From JASFYU01 sp045046905 (GTDB lineage: Bacteria; Bacteroidota; Bacteroidia; Flavobacteriales; Flavobacteriaceae): a stretch of 10,160 bases of DNA. Location of the stretch: contig JASFYU010000145.1 in the NCBI GenBank assembly GCA_045046905.1, positions 1 through 10,160 on the forward strand, read 5' to 3'. The position numbers and the translations under genes are program-made. The notes beneath the pieces were generated by a model that saw nothing but the letters and a program-made list of their open reading frames with translations, had not been told where the DNA came from and did no database searches. This document shows, in pieces, positions 1 through 6,604 of the stretch (positions within the stretch are counted from its first letter, which is position 1; each line of letters opens with the position of its first letter).

Positions 1-162
1 TTTTTATTGAGTTCGGTTTTTTGCTTATTGGTAACGTTTAAGACAAAATTCGTTTAATGATTTTTAACTTCTAATACTGAAATATAGTCTAATCTGTAAG
101 AATTTCAACTATCTGAATGTAAGTTATTTAGTTAATTTTTCAACAGGCTGAGGAATAGTCTG

Positions 163-520
163 TCAGATTTTTAGAAATGGCCAGATTTCATAACCCTGCC
201 CGTCAAAGGCAATATCACCCATATACCACATCTCATTTTTACGAAAAATGGTGGGGAGAGTCGACCAGCTTGGGGGGTTCCTGATGTTGAAAGACCACAC
301 CCTATATAGAGAGGGTCTTTATCTCCTCATAAATGTCTTGCAAGGTTTCTTGATGAAGTGCTCTTTGTAAGATCGTATGGGTTTACTTACAACTGCTGAA
401 TGCTAGTAGTCTGGCTAGGACCATTAAAACCAAATACGTAATGGTATTGCTAGTGTTGCTTTTGTTGTTGGTAGTAATACTGCGCCGTATCAATGTCTTA
501 TGATGTTCAAGACCGGTCAT
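163..520 (-). pseudogene. Broken short gene, possible lipoprotein remnant
   Basis: No intact gene covers this stretch, but the minus strand reads as protein in pieces. From an ATG at 520 a 45-residue frame ends in a hydrophobic run and a lipobox-like FSSC followed by K, then TAA at 385-383. The same frame continues as a helix-like piece (ALHQETLQDIYEEIKTL) to a stop at 304-302. From 318 another frame gives 51 residues, including NPPSWSTLPTIF and MWYMGDIAFDGQGYEIW, to a TGA at 165-163. These pieces are rich in Trp, Tyr and Gly and look like real protein. The simplest reading is one gene of roughly 115-120 codons carrying one nonsense change and one frameshift near 302-318. I do not recognise the family. 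The pieces could also be unrelated chance frames, or the breaks could be sequencing errors. Confidence 0.35.
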
Positions 521-781
521 TTTCAGCTACCAATATCGAAATGTAGAATAAATAGGGGAGCGGGTCAACTGTTTGACGGGATCAATTGCCAGCCTTCTCC
601 TTTTTGGTGACAGCTTTACGCTTGTAGACGCTTTGCTAATGGTTTTTCCTAGATAAGTACATTGGTGTTTTGATGTGAATGCCTGTCATATTCGAATTCT
701 TAGATGCGGTACAGTCAAACAGTCTTGCATAAAAAAACAAGATTTCGGTAATGATTTATGAAAGTCTGAAATTCACATAGA
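521..781. other. Gene-free stretch, possible decayed coding
   Basis: No open frame of useful length is present. On the minus strand a frame containing MTGIHIKTPMYLSRKNH, a TAG at 638-636, and then a lysine-rich tail ending at TGA 584-582 could be the worn end of another gene, but nothing in it is recognisable. I see no RNA gene or clear terminator here. Confidence 0.3.
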
Positions 782-792
782 AATCAACTCAT

Positions 793-835
793 GTATATAC
801 TATTTATATACAATGTATATTATTTGTATAGTATA
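793..835. promoter_or_regulatory. Palindromic operator candidate for the toxin-antitoxin operon
   Basis: Three overlapping inverted repeats lie 47-90 bp before the antitoxin start: GTATATA/TATATAC at 793-799 and 805-811, ATATAC-AAT-GTATAT at 806-820, and an outer pair TATACTAT/ATAGTATA at 796-803 and 828-835. The arms share a TATAC/GTATA core, so several dimer sites could be packed side by side. Antitoxins of type II modules normally bind such sites and repress their own operon. Binding here is inferred from position and symmetry only. Confidence 0.42.
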
Positions 836-881
836 ATACAATTATGTAATTTTATGATGTTCAATGTAAAAACTATTTACG

Positions 882-1109
882 ATGGGAAGTAAAGCAATGA
901 GTTTCAGATTTGATGAAGATTTAATAAACCGTATCAGAGAAAAGGCAAAAGCACAAAAGAGAAGCCTTACCAATTATCTTGAGGTATTGATGGCCAAGGA
1001 TGTTGGGAACATTCCTAACGAAGAAACAAAAAAAGCCATTGCAGAAGTACTGGAAGGAAAGAAGCTTGAAGAAATAAAAGATATAGATTCTTTTATGGAC
1101 GCTCTATAA
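882..1109 (+). CDS. Type II antitoxin, ribbon-helix-helix/RelB-like
   Basis: This 75-residue protein is the likely antitoxin of the toxin that starts 10 bp after its stop codon. Residues 6-12 (MSFRFDE) look like the short beta strand of a ribbon-helix-helix DNA-binding domain, followed by two helices (about 13-26 and 29-40). The second half carries IPNEETKKAI (44-53), a pattern common before the toxin-wrapping tail of RelB/DinJ-type antitoxins, and ends in an acidic, hydrophobic tail (IKDIDSFMDAL). Small size, order before the toxin and tight spacing fit a classic bicistronic module. It should neutralise the toxin by direct binding and repress the operon through the upstream palindromes. ATG at 882 gives five extra residues; ATG at 897 would begin directly at MSFRFDE and is nearly as plausible. 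The antitoxin role is confident, the exact subfamily less so. Confidence 0.75.
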   Translation: MGSKAMSFRFDEDLINRIREKAKAQKRSLTNYLEVLMAKDVGNIPNEETKKAIAEVLEGKKLEEIKDIDSFMDAL

Positions 1110-1119
1110 TAGCAATCGA

Positions 1120-1401
1120 ATGTACAAACTGCTGATATCGACCCAATTTAAAAAAGACCTTAAGAAAATAAAGAGGCATCCGAAAGACGAGGCTATTACG
1201 AGATCGGTTTTGAAGGTGTTGCAAGAAAAAGGGGTGGCAGGCATTGCGGACAGTATGAGGCCTCACAGATTGAGCGGAGAATATAAAAATAATTGGGAAT
1301 GTCATATAAAGCCCGACCTATTGGTTATTTGGATTCAAATTGAAGATCCAAAAACAATTAATTTAGTTAGAATTGGTACGCATTCAGATATATTTAAATG
1401 A
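1120..1401 (+). CDS. YafQ-family mRNA endonuclease toxin (RelE superfamily)
   Basis: This 93-residue protein matches the length and motif order of YafQ toxins, which cut mRNA in the ribosomal A site and block translation. From memory of E. coli YafQ, the catalytic set is two histidines, an aspartate, a third histidine and a phenylalanine. Each has a counterpart: His49 in RPHRLSGEY, His62 and Asp66 in ECHIKPDLLVIW, and His88 and Phe92 in RIGTHSDIF at the C-terminus. The N-terminal half (TQFKKDLKKIKRH) gives the expected basic helix. All catalytic positions are present and the frame is intact, so it should be active unless bound by the antitoxin encoded just upstream. Co-transcription is very likely given the 10-bp gap. 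A plain RelE toxin is the alternative, but the HxxLxG and GTHxxIF pattern favours YafQ. Confidence 0.88.
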   Translation: MYKLLISTQFKKDLKKIKRHPKDEAITRSVLKVLQEKGVAGIADSMRPHRLSGEYKNNWECHIKPDLLVIWIQIEDPKTINLVRIGTHSDIFK

Positions 1402-1507
1402 AACATCTATATGTTAAGTTGCCATCGAAGCTGGCAGCTCTTCCGTTTCTAGAGGTGCCCTTACTATAAAAAATTCAGATGTTTGCCTACTCCTTGGTTA
1501 TATAAGG
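1402..1507. other. Convergent intergenic gap with small stem-loops
   Basis: Between the toxin gene and the converging minus-strand operon there are two small inverted repeats: AACAT/ATGTT (1402-1406 and 1411-1415) and TGCCA/TGGCA (1420-1424 and 1432-1436). They may help end transcription from one or both sides. Neither is followed by a clear T-run, so a terminator call is weak. Confidence 0.25.
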
Positions 1508-2086
1508 CTAGCCTTTTCTTTTCCAGCGGTGCCCACCGTTGTAGTAACTTCTTATGCCATAAACTACGGGCAAAATCAATACAAACCACCAATAGTTAAA
1601 GGCGGTGGCTGCTGCCCATTCAAAGTATTCTTGCTCTTTAGTTGTTACGAACGCCTGCTGTTTTGAGCCTATAAGAAGGCTATGGTAGTTTTTTTGTTCC
1701 GCATTGATATTGAACAGTAGGGTATTATAAACGCTTTGTAAATCACTGCCTTTATATGCGATTACATAGGTGTTTTGACGTGAACGTCCGTTATTTCTAA
1801 TCTCCGTAAAGGCAACAAATTCAAACGCCCTTCCGTCCTTATTTTTTAAAATAAGGTTTGCTTTTAGATAGGCTATAAATGCATTTTCGAAGGCCGATTT
1901 ATCTTTGGCAGTCGCAAGGCTAGGGTCAAAGGCAATCAGGGCATTGCGTAGCGACCACGGAAATTCTGCTTCGATCTCGACCGTAGCCTCTTTTTGGGTC
2001 AGTTTAAAAAAGGCTTCATCGGCTTCGTGAGCATAGCCCATCGTCATAACTAAACATAATAAGCTGATGCAGAAAAAACCTTTCAT
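1508..2086 (-). CDS. Secreted protein with C-terminal membrane anchor, unknown function
   Basis: This 192-residue protein starts with a signal peptide (about 1-19, cleavage probably in MGYA-HEAD). The exported domain, about 20-160, is alpha/beta in character (VEIEAEFPWSLRNALIAF, then an AFxAYLKANL helix region). A single hydrophobic segment, YWWFVLILPVVYGI, precedes a basic tail (HRWKRKG), so the domain should face the periplasm with the short tail in the cytoplasm. I do not recognise the family with certainty. The pattern of a helix-strand core ending in an FNINAEQKNYHSLL-like stretch faintly resembles DUF6702-type proteins, but this is a guess. Its ATG overlaps the stop of the YHYH gene by one base (TAATG), so translational coupling is likely, and the two proteins probably act together. 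No catalytic motif is visible. Confidence 0.8.
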   Translation of the reverse strand: MKGFFCISLLCLVMTMGYAHEADEAFFKLTQKEATVEIEAEFPWSLRNALIAFDPSLATAKDKSAFENAFIAYLKANLILKNKDGRAFEFVAFTEIRNNGRSRQNTYVIAYKGSDLQSVYNTLLFNINAEQKNYHSLLIGSKQQAFVTTKEQEYFEWAAATAFNYWWFVLILPVVYGIRSYYNGGHRWKRKG

Positions 2087-3048
2087 TACATACCGATTTT
2101 AAAATCTTGGGATGGGGTTCCTTTAAAATACCGGGGAATGCTTGGAAAACCATCGGTAATGATATAATAATAGGTGCCATTGGGGTATTCAGGAGTAATG
2201 CCGGTTCTTCCGTTGGCCTCATCCAAGGTACCTAGGCCGTCAATAAATTCATAATCATTGGAATACACACCATTGTATGTATCACAGGGAGCAGTAATGC
2301 CATCGCCTGGCCGGTCTCCCGATTTTAATTGATAGCTGGGGGTCATTTCAATAACAGCAGAATTAGTATCGGTAGCCGTGGTATAGGCATATTTATAATA
2401 GATAGGAAAGCCATCGGCGGCATAGCCTATGAGGGTCATCTGATTCGTGGGTATATTCAAACGTTGTAGGAACAATAGAGGAGAACCGTGATAATGATAC
2501 TTGCCCGAGGGTTGTACATGGGCGCTATTACAGTCGAGCCCTAGGTTTACATTGAGGGCTTCTAGATTCCATTCCCAATTTACATTGGCGCTCAATGCCC
2601 CTTCGTGCGGAAAGGGTTCCGCTGCCACGGGATCTAATTCAACGCCATTGAACAATAGTCCGAAAGAATACTGAGGTCCGGCATTGGGGCCTGTTCCCGT
2701 GCTTGACAAAAGAGCTGTTACTGCACTTGCCAGGACGGGTGTTGTTGTAATACGGTAGGTTTCCGATTGTTCTGTAATCGCATTGGGGTTTAAAGAGCCC
2801 GCTCCGCCACCAAAAAGACCTACCTGATGTTCTGGAATACTATTAGAGGTGATGGTGCGTAGGTCTCCAGCAACCGTTTCCTCGTATTGCATTGCAAAGG
2901 CCAGCGTTTGATTGCAAGCACCTCGTGAATTGTCCAACACCTGATTGGTCGAACAGTCCGTTTCCATTTCCGTTTCTGAGTCTGTACTATCGCTACACCC
3001 ATGGGCCAGGGTGGCCAGTAAGACAAGCTGTATAACTGTAGTTTTCAT
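2086..3048 (-). CDS. YHYH-domain lipoprotein
   Basis: This protein carries the YHYH-family signature (PF14240, named from memory). With GTG 3054 as residue 1 the motifs are GKYHYHG at 184-190, GYAADGFPIYY at 210-220 and a C-terminal block LDEANGRTGITPEYPNG at 277-293. The family occurs in exported bacterial proteins; its biochemical role is not established, although the conserved His/Tyr cluster suggests metal or ligand binding. The N-terminus is a lipoprotein signal ending at LAHGC. The acidic run after the cysteine (SDSTDSETEMETD) resembles lipoprotein export signals of Bacteroidetes, so surface display is likely. I chose ATG at 3048 (MKTTVIQL) because the two-codon longer start is GTG. The gene lies 152 bp after a sulfatase on the same strand and overlaps the next gene by one base. 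Confidence 0.9.
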   Translation of the reverse strand: MKTTVIQLVLLATLAHGCSDSTDSETEMETDCSTNQVLDNSRGACNQTLAFAMQYEETVAGDLRTITSNSIPEHQVGLFGGGAGSLNPNAITEQSETYRITTTPVLASAVTALLSSTGTGPNAGPQYSFGLLFNGVELDPVAAEPFPHEGALSANVNWEWNLEALNVNLGLDCNSAHVQPSGKYHYHGSPLLFLQRLNIPTNQMTLIGYAADGFPIYYKYAYTTATDTNSAVIEMTPSYQLKSGDRPGDGITAPCDTYNGVYSNDYEFIDGLGTLDEANGRTGITPEYPNGTYYYIITDGFPSIPRYFKGTPSQDFKIGM

Positions 3049-3102
3049 AAGCACTTTATTAAATGGTTTGTGTTAACTCAGGTTTATAATAATTCTCCGA
3101 AA

Positions 3103-3123
3103 CCTGCCTCACCGTCAGGCAGG
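3103..3123. repeat. REP-like palindrome between sulfatase and YHYH gene
   Basis: Arms CCTGCCT (3103-3109) and AGGCAGG (3117-3123) flank a 7-base loop. Related GCCTGC/GCAGGC palindromes occur near 4626, 4889 and 5103 in this window, so it is one of a dispersed family. In the transcript it would form a hairpin between the two genes and might protect or attenuate the message. Confidence 0.6.
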
Positions 3124-3200
3124 CCTGCCCTTCTCTGGCAGTCTATATCTTGAAGATAGTCGGTTTAAAGAATTTTTTATCGATCGTATTCCTATCTTGA

Positions 3201-4508
3201 TTATTGCCTTATTTCGGCTAATTTTGTTAGTAATTCATTTTTAATAGCCTCGTTCGCATCGCTCAAAGGCAGTTGGTTTGCGTGTAATAGATTGGGACTC
3301 TCCAAAGGATTTTGGCTTAGATTATACAGGGCTTCCGTACCAGTATCAAATTTAATGTACTTGTGGGTCTGGTTTCTGATCGTATAATCGGACCCGCCTG
3401 AGCTTTTACCGATTTCAGCATATACATAGTCTCTTGTACTACTGTTTTCATCAGTCAACAAGCCTATGAAACTTTGACTGTCATTGGTGTTCGAAACACT
3501 GATGCCGGCAATACTGGCAATGGTGGCGAATAGATCGGTCGAATTTATCAAGGCAGCTTCGGTGCTATTGTTGCGGGTAACGCCCTCGCCCGCAATAATC
3601 AGGGGTACGTTTATACCGCCTTGGTATACGGTACCTTTGACACGATTGCTATTATATTCTTGTACTACCTGATTGGGACTGCCATTATCTCCTATAAAAA
3701 TAATAAGAGTATTGTCTAGTTCTTCGGCGTTTAAGGAGGATAGGACCCTACCGATTTCGGTATCCATCGCCTCGAGCATGGCCATATAGTAGGGCAGAGG
3801 GTTGGCATCGATACTCGTTTGATTGGAGGATAAGCCCGTTTGCGTATGTAAATTGGCGGGCGGCAAATGAAAAGGGGTATGAGGGGCCGTATAGGCCAGC
3901 CATAAAAACCAGGGATCCGATTGCTTATCTAGCCAATCGATGGCCAGATTCGAAAATTTTGTGGTCATATATTCCGTAGAACTTAGCATTTGCCCGTTCT
4001 CGGTGAAATTCCAATCCGTATAGGACTGTGCTGCTCCGCTCAATAGTCCGGCATAATAACCAACACCCATGGTATTTGGGTGACTGGCATTAGTTGATAA
4101 ATGCCATTTTCCAATAAGGGCATTGCTATACGTGCTGTTATCGGTCAAATAGTCTTGAAGTGAGGTTTCGGAAGTAGAAAGTACATCACCGACCTGGGTC
4201 ATATTAATTCGAAAGCCATATTTTCCTGTCAGTATAGCCGAACGCGTAGGCGTACAGGTCGGGTTTGCCCAAAAATTAGTAAATCGAATGCCCGTATCAA
4301 TTAGGTTCTGAATATTGGGCATTATAGGTTTAGTAGAACCCAGGGCATAGCCGGGGGTAGCATCCAAGCCCATATCATCAGCAATTATCAATAATATGTT
4401 GGGCTTTGACGTATCGGCGGGACTATCACTTTGACTATCATTTTTAGCGCAGGACGAAACAAAAAAACCGCTTAGTACAATAAGTATTGAGATGAGTTTT
4501 CTGTTCAT
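3201..4508 (-). CDS. Lipoprotein sulfatase (S1-type, formylglycine-dependent)
   Basis: This 435-residue enzyme belongs to the alkaline-phosphatase-like sulfatase superfamily, which removes sulfate esters from sugars or other substrates. The signature CTPTR (85-89) matches C-x-P-x-R, so Cys85 should be converted to formylglycine. Other active-site positions are present: Asp44-Asp45 in IIADDMG, Lys134 and His136 in GKWH, His210 in TAPH, Asp274-Asn275 in GDNG and Lys291 in VKGT. Residues 1-20 are a lipoprotein signal ending in VSSC, so the enzyme is lipid-anchored in the envelope. Length is typical for compact S1 sulfatases. The substrate cannot be read from sequence. It is the first gene of a likely operon with the YHYH lipoprotein and the small anchored protein. 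No maturase (FGE or anSME) is in the window, so it must be supplied elsewhere. Confidence 0.93.
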   Translation of the reverse strand: MNRKLISILIVLSGFFVSSCAKNDSQSDSPADTSKPNILLIIADDMGLDATPGYALGSTKPIMPNIQNLIDTGIRFTNFWANPTCTPTRSAILTGKYGFRINMTQVGDVLSTSETSLQDYLTDNSTYSNALIGKWHLSTNASHPNTMGVGYYAGLLSGAAQSYTDWNFTENGQMLSSTEYMTTKFSNLAIDWLDKQSDPWFLWLAYTAPHTPFHLPPANLHTQTGLSSNQTSIDANPLPYYMAMLEAMDTEIGRVLSSLNAEELDNTLIIFIGDNGSPNQVVQEYNSNRVKGTVYQGGINVPLIIAGEGVTRNNSTEAALINSTDLFATIASIAGISVSNTNDSQSFIGLLTDENSSTRDYVYAEIGKSSGGSDYTIRNQTHKYIKFDTGTEALYNLSQNPLESPNLLHANQLPLSDANEAIKNELLTKLAEIRQ

Positions 4509-4608
4509 ATTGCAATTTTAATGATACCTATAAGACTATCTTTCTTTCTAAAAGTTTAATCGCTGGGCGATAGCCACCCTTATTGAGGGGCCTCATTGGA
4601 TAATCTTA

Positions 4609-4637
4609 TTGAAGGTTTAACCGCCTGCCAGCGGGCA
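4609..4637. repeat. Dispersed repeat, partner of 5091-5121
   Basis: The stretch TTGAAGGTTTAACCGCCTGC and the inverted TGCC-AGCG-GGCA (4626-4637) resemble the sequence starting at 5091 (TTGAGGGTTTAACCTGCCTG). Shared flanks as well as the palindrome show that the repeat unit is longer than the hairpin alone. Confidence 0.5.
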
Positions 4638-4649
4638 AGTTCCTTCTCG

Positions 4650-4667
4650 TTCCTATAGCTATCGGAA
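4650..4667. repeat. Palindromic ATAGCTAT element
   Basis: TTCCTATAGCTATCGGAA is an 18-bp palindrome with one mismatched pair, centred on ATAGCTAT. It stands alone between other palindromes, and no gene lies next to it. By form it is a dispersed intergenic element; a protein-binding site is an alternative. Confidence 0.5.
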
Positions 4668-4888
4668 TGATTACTGTTTTTTCTTTTTCAATGCCTCGCT
4701 GTTAGCCAAGCTTGTCTTGAGAGTATTAACTAGCTTCTACTTGTCAAAAACGATTTAAAACAAAATTTGGTATACATATTTAGTTAAGATTAAGTTAGGA
4801 TATTGTTGACTGTAAGGGGTTTATGTAGATTTTTAGCGGTAGCTGAATCCTCTTTTCCTGCTAGGGTTAGTAAACCACCTTGGGTTAA

Positions 4889-4911
4889 GCCTGCGTGACG
4901 GCAAGGCAGGC
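4889..4911. repeat. REP-like palindrome
   Basis: GCCTGC (4889-4894) and GCAGGC (4906-4911) form perfect 6-bp arms around an 11-base loop containing GTGACGG. The loop is close to the complement of the CACCGTC loop at 3110-3116, which suggests the same element in opposite orientation. Confidence 0.55.
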
Positions 4912-5084
4912 CGTCCACGAAGTATTAAGAAGAAAATTTTCATATTTCGACGCAGTCTCGATTCTGATCGGGAGGGTATGAAACCCACAATGTGAAAATA
5001 AAAGGCTGTATAGCTGTATCAAATTGTTTTACTTTGCAGAAGACCTAAAATTGAATGTATAAAACGAACATGAATTTTTTTAAT

Positions 5085-5121
5085 CCCTCATTGAGGGTTT
5101 AACCTGCCTGCGGCAGGCAGG
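5085..5121. repeat. Double hairpin of the REP-like family
   Basis: CCCTC-ATT-GAGGG (5085-5097) is followed after TTTAA by the perfect CCTGCCTG-CGG-CAGGCAGG (5103-5121). Two adjacent GC-rich stems in AT-rich DNA look like a paired palindromic element. It could also act as a bidirectional transcription barrier, but no gene ends here. Confidence 0.6.
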
Positions 5122-5157
5122 CTTGCCTCGAAATGAAAAATGTTTTTTCGGAAGCAT

Positions 5158-5310
5158 ACCTCGTACCCTTGAGTCGAGGTTGTTGATTCGAAAAATACAC
5201 CTATAGTGTATGATTAAAGTAAACTACCTCGATGCAAGCATACGAGGCATTAAAAGGAACAAACTTTAACATTTTGATGCAAGCATCGGAGTATTAAACC
5301 CACTAGTGGG
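5158..5310. repeat. Cluster of five short palindromes upstream of menB
   Basis: In order these are ACCTCG/CGAGGT arms at 5158-5180, ATACAC-CTATA-GTGTAT at 5195-5211, an imperfect stem CCTCGATGC with GCATACGAGG at 5227-5247, GATGC-AA-GCATC at 5276-5287, and CCCACTAGTGGG at 5299-5310. The ATGCAAGCAT core appears twice. All lie 90-245 bp before the menB start. They may be insertional repeats, or part of the menB leader or control region if transcription starts upstream. Confidence 0.5.
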
Positions 5311-5401
5311 AATAAATTTATGGGAGAACGCGTGTACCGAAGTGGTTATATGGGGTCTCAAATTTTGAAATAGTTTTTACCGATTATAAAATTTTAAACA
5401 C

Positions 5402-6244
5402 ATGAAAAAGCCCAACTGGAAAGTTGTCAAGGAGTTTGAAGATATCACCTATAAAAAAAGTGATGGGGTGGCCCGTATTGCCTTTAATCGCCCCAATGTG
5501 CGTAATGCCTTTCGGCCCAAGACCACATCTGAGCTGTATCAGGCCTTTTATGATGCTCAAGAAGATACCTCGATTGGGGTGGTACTACTTTCTGGTGAGG
5601 GGCCTTCAACAAAAGACGGGGTGTATTCTTTTTGTAGTGGCGGTGACCAAAGGGCTAGGGGAGAGCAAGGGTATATTGGCGAAGACGGTATGCATCGCTT
5701 GAATATCCTCGAAGTACAGCGATTGATCCGTTTTATGCCCAAGGTGGTTATTGCCGTGGTCCCCGGGTGGGCTGTAGGTGGTGGTCATAGTCTACATGTT
5801 ATCTGTGATTTGACCTTGGCCAGTAAGGAGCATGCCATTTTTAAACAGACTGATGCCGATGTGACCAGTTTTGACGGGGGCTATGGATCTGCTTATTTGG
5901 CAAAAATGGTGGGTCAGAAAAAAGCGCGTGAAATTTTCTTCTTGGGAAGAAGTTATACGGCCCAGGCCGCTTATGAGATGGGTATGGTAAATGCCGTGGT
6001 ACCTCATGAAGAATTAGAAGATACCGCCTATGAATGGGCACAGGAGATACTAGGAAAATCACCTACCTCGATAAAAATGTTGAAGTTCGCTATGAATCTG
6101 ACTGATGATGGTATGGTTGGTCAACAGGTATTTGCGGGAGAAGCGACCAGACTGGCCTATATGACCGAAGAGGCAAAAGAAGGTCGGAATGCCTTTTTAG
6201 AAAAACGGAAGCCCGATTTCGGAAAAAATAAATGGATACCCTGA
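5402..6244 (+). CDS. menB: 1,4-dihydroxy-2-naphthoyl-CoA synthase (MenB)
   Basis: MenB closes the ring of o-succinylbenzoyl-CoA to give 1,4-dihydroxy-2-naphthoyl-CoA in menaquinone synthesis, acting as a cytoplasmic crotonase-fold enzyme. The 280 residues match the family length. Visible motifs are NRPNVRNAFRP (29-39), the oxyanion loop CSGGDQ (78-83), VGGGHSLH (125-132), QTDADVTSFDGGYGSAY (149-165) and the C-terminal TRLAYMTEEAKEGRNAF (249-265). Ser156 and Asp158 are the expected catalytic positions. Asp151 sits where E. coli MenB has a glycine and needs bicarbonate, and where M. tuberculosis MenB has Asp185, so this is the Asp-containing (bicarbonate-independent) type. No other men gene is in the window, so it is probably transcribed alone. 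It is preceded by a hairpin-rich gap and followed at once by heptamer repeats. ATG 5402 gives the standard start. Confidence 0.97.
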   Translation: MKKPNWKVVKEFEDITYKKSDGVARIAFNRPNVRNAFRPKTTSELYQAFYDAQEDTSIGVVLLSGEGPSTKDGVYSFCSGGDQRARGEQGYIGEDGMHRLNILEVQRLIRFMPKVVIAVVPGWAVGGGHSLHVICDLTLASKEHAIFKQTDADVTSFDGGYGSAYLAKMVGQKKAREIFFLGRSYTAQAAYEMGMVNAVVPHEELEDTAYEWAQEILGKSPTSIKMLKFAMNLTDDGMVGQQVFAGEATRLAYMTEEAKEGRNAFLEKRKPDFGKNKWIP

Positions 6245-6253
6245 TTAGAGGGG

Positions 6254-6352
6254 TGGAGATAAGGGAAAAGTTGAAAGTTGAAAGTTGAAGGGAATAGAGA
6301 TAAGCGAAAAGTGAAGTAGTGAACAGTGAGCAGTGAGCGAAAAGGGATAAGC
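6254..6352. repeat. Heptamer-rich low-complexity tract A
   Basis: Just after menB come three copies of AAAGTTG (6267-6287), repeats of GATAAG-GAAAAG type, and GTGAAC/GTGAGC units spaced by 7 bases. The tract is purine-rich on the plus strand and leads into the first copy of the core repeat. Confidence 0.7.
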
Positions 6353-6426
6353 GAAAAGTGGAAACATACCGTTTTTGCGAGGCACGAAGCAATCTGTCAG
6401 TTATTAGTAGGAAGTATTTAGTACAG
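6353..6426. repeat. Composite repeat core, copy 1
   Basis: This 74-bp unit begins GAAAAGTGGAAACATACC, contains GCGAGGCACGAAGCAATC in the middle, and ends TATTTAGTACAG. It is identical in length and essentially in sequence to 6531-6604. The inner TTGC/GCAA ends could pair. GCGAGG-ACGAAGCAATC-type repeats are, from memory, dispersed in many Bacteroidetes genomes. Confidence 0.85.
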
Positions 6427-6530
6427 AGTAATGAGTAAAAAAGTAATGAGTACTGAGTACTGAGTAATGAGTAATGAGTAAAAAGTAAAAAAAAGAAAAT
6501 AGAAAATAGAAAATACAAAAGTAGAAAGCA
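6427..6530. repeat. Heptamer tract B (GTAATGA, GTACTGA, GAAAATA)
   Basis: The tract is built almost wholly of 7-base units that change type in order: GTAATGA and GTACTGA, then GTAAAAA, then GAAAATA, then AAAGTAGAAAGCAG. The 7-base phase is kept although the unit sequence drifts. Confidence 0.75.
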
Positions 6531-6604
6531 GAAAAGTGGAAACATACCGTTTTTGCGAGGCACGAAGCAATCTGTCAGTTATTAGTAGGAAGTATTTAGT
6601 ACAG
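6531..6604. repeat. Composite repeat core, copy 2
   Basis: This is a 74-bp copy of the unit at 6353-6426, offset by 178 bp. Its upstream flank (AAAATACAAAAGTAGAAAGC) is shared with copy 3 but not copy 1, so copies 2 and 3 arose by duplication of a longer module. Confidence 0.85.

Larger units (their letters stand above)
4509..5401. other. Long gene-free gap, hairpin-rich, divergent promoters
   Basis: About 890 bp separate the divergently transcribed sulfatase and menB. No credible coding frame or intact RNA gene is present. The gap must hold promoters for both flanking genes, but I find no exact TAnnTTTG element placed convincingly for either. It is dense in short palindromes: REP-like GCCTGC repeats, an ATAGCTAT element and several small perfect stems before menB, listed separately. 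Confidence 0.6.

Noticed and set aside
1..162. Possible RNA gene or promoter at the window start
   Set aside because: The stretch is AT-rich without a convincing stem set, promoter pair or coding frame.
441..503. Plus-strand 20-residue hydrophobic frame (MVLLVLLLLLVVILRRINVL)
   Set aside because: It lies opposite the better-supported minus-strand remnant, and its leucine/valine run is the complement of an Asn/Thr/Ser-rich stretch.
1093..1305. Minus-strand frame over the toxin gene
   Set aside because: It is a shadow of the YafQ-type toxin, which has all catalytic residues in the plus frame.
3049..3054. GTG start for the YHYH protein
   Set aside because: The ATG two codons downstream begins a standard lipoprotein signal (MKTTVIQL) and is the more likely start.
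5322..5373. tRNA-like 5' part (GGGAGAA, then CCGAAGTGGT, then TCTCAAATTTTGA)
   Set aside because: It recalls the 5' half of a Leu or Ser tRNA, but no anticodon stem, T-arm, TTCGAATC-like loop or matching acceptor strand follows before menB.
5424..6062. Alternative frames on both strands inside menB
   Set aside because: MenB is complete and conserved over this span; the other frames carry no recognisable domain.
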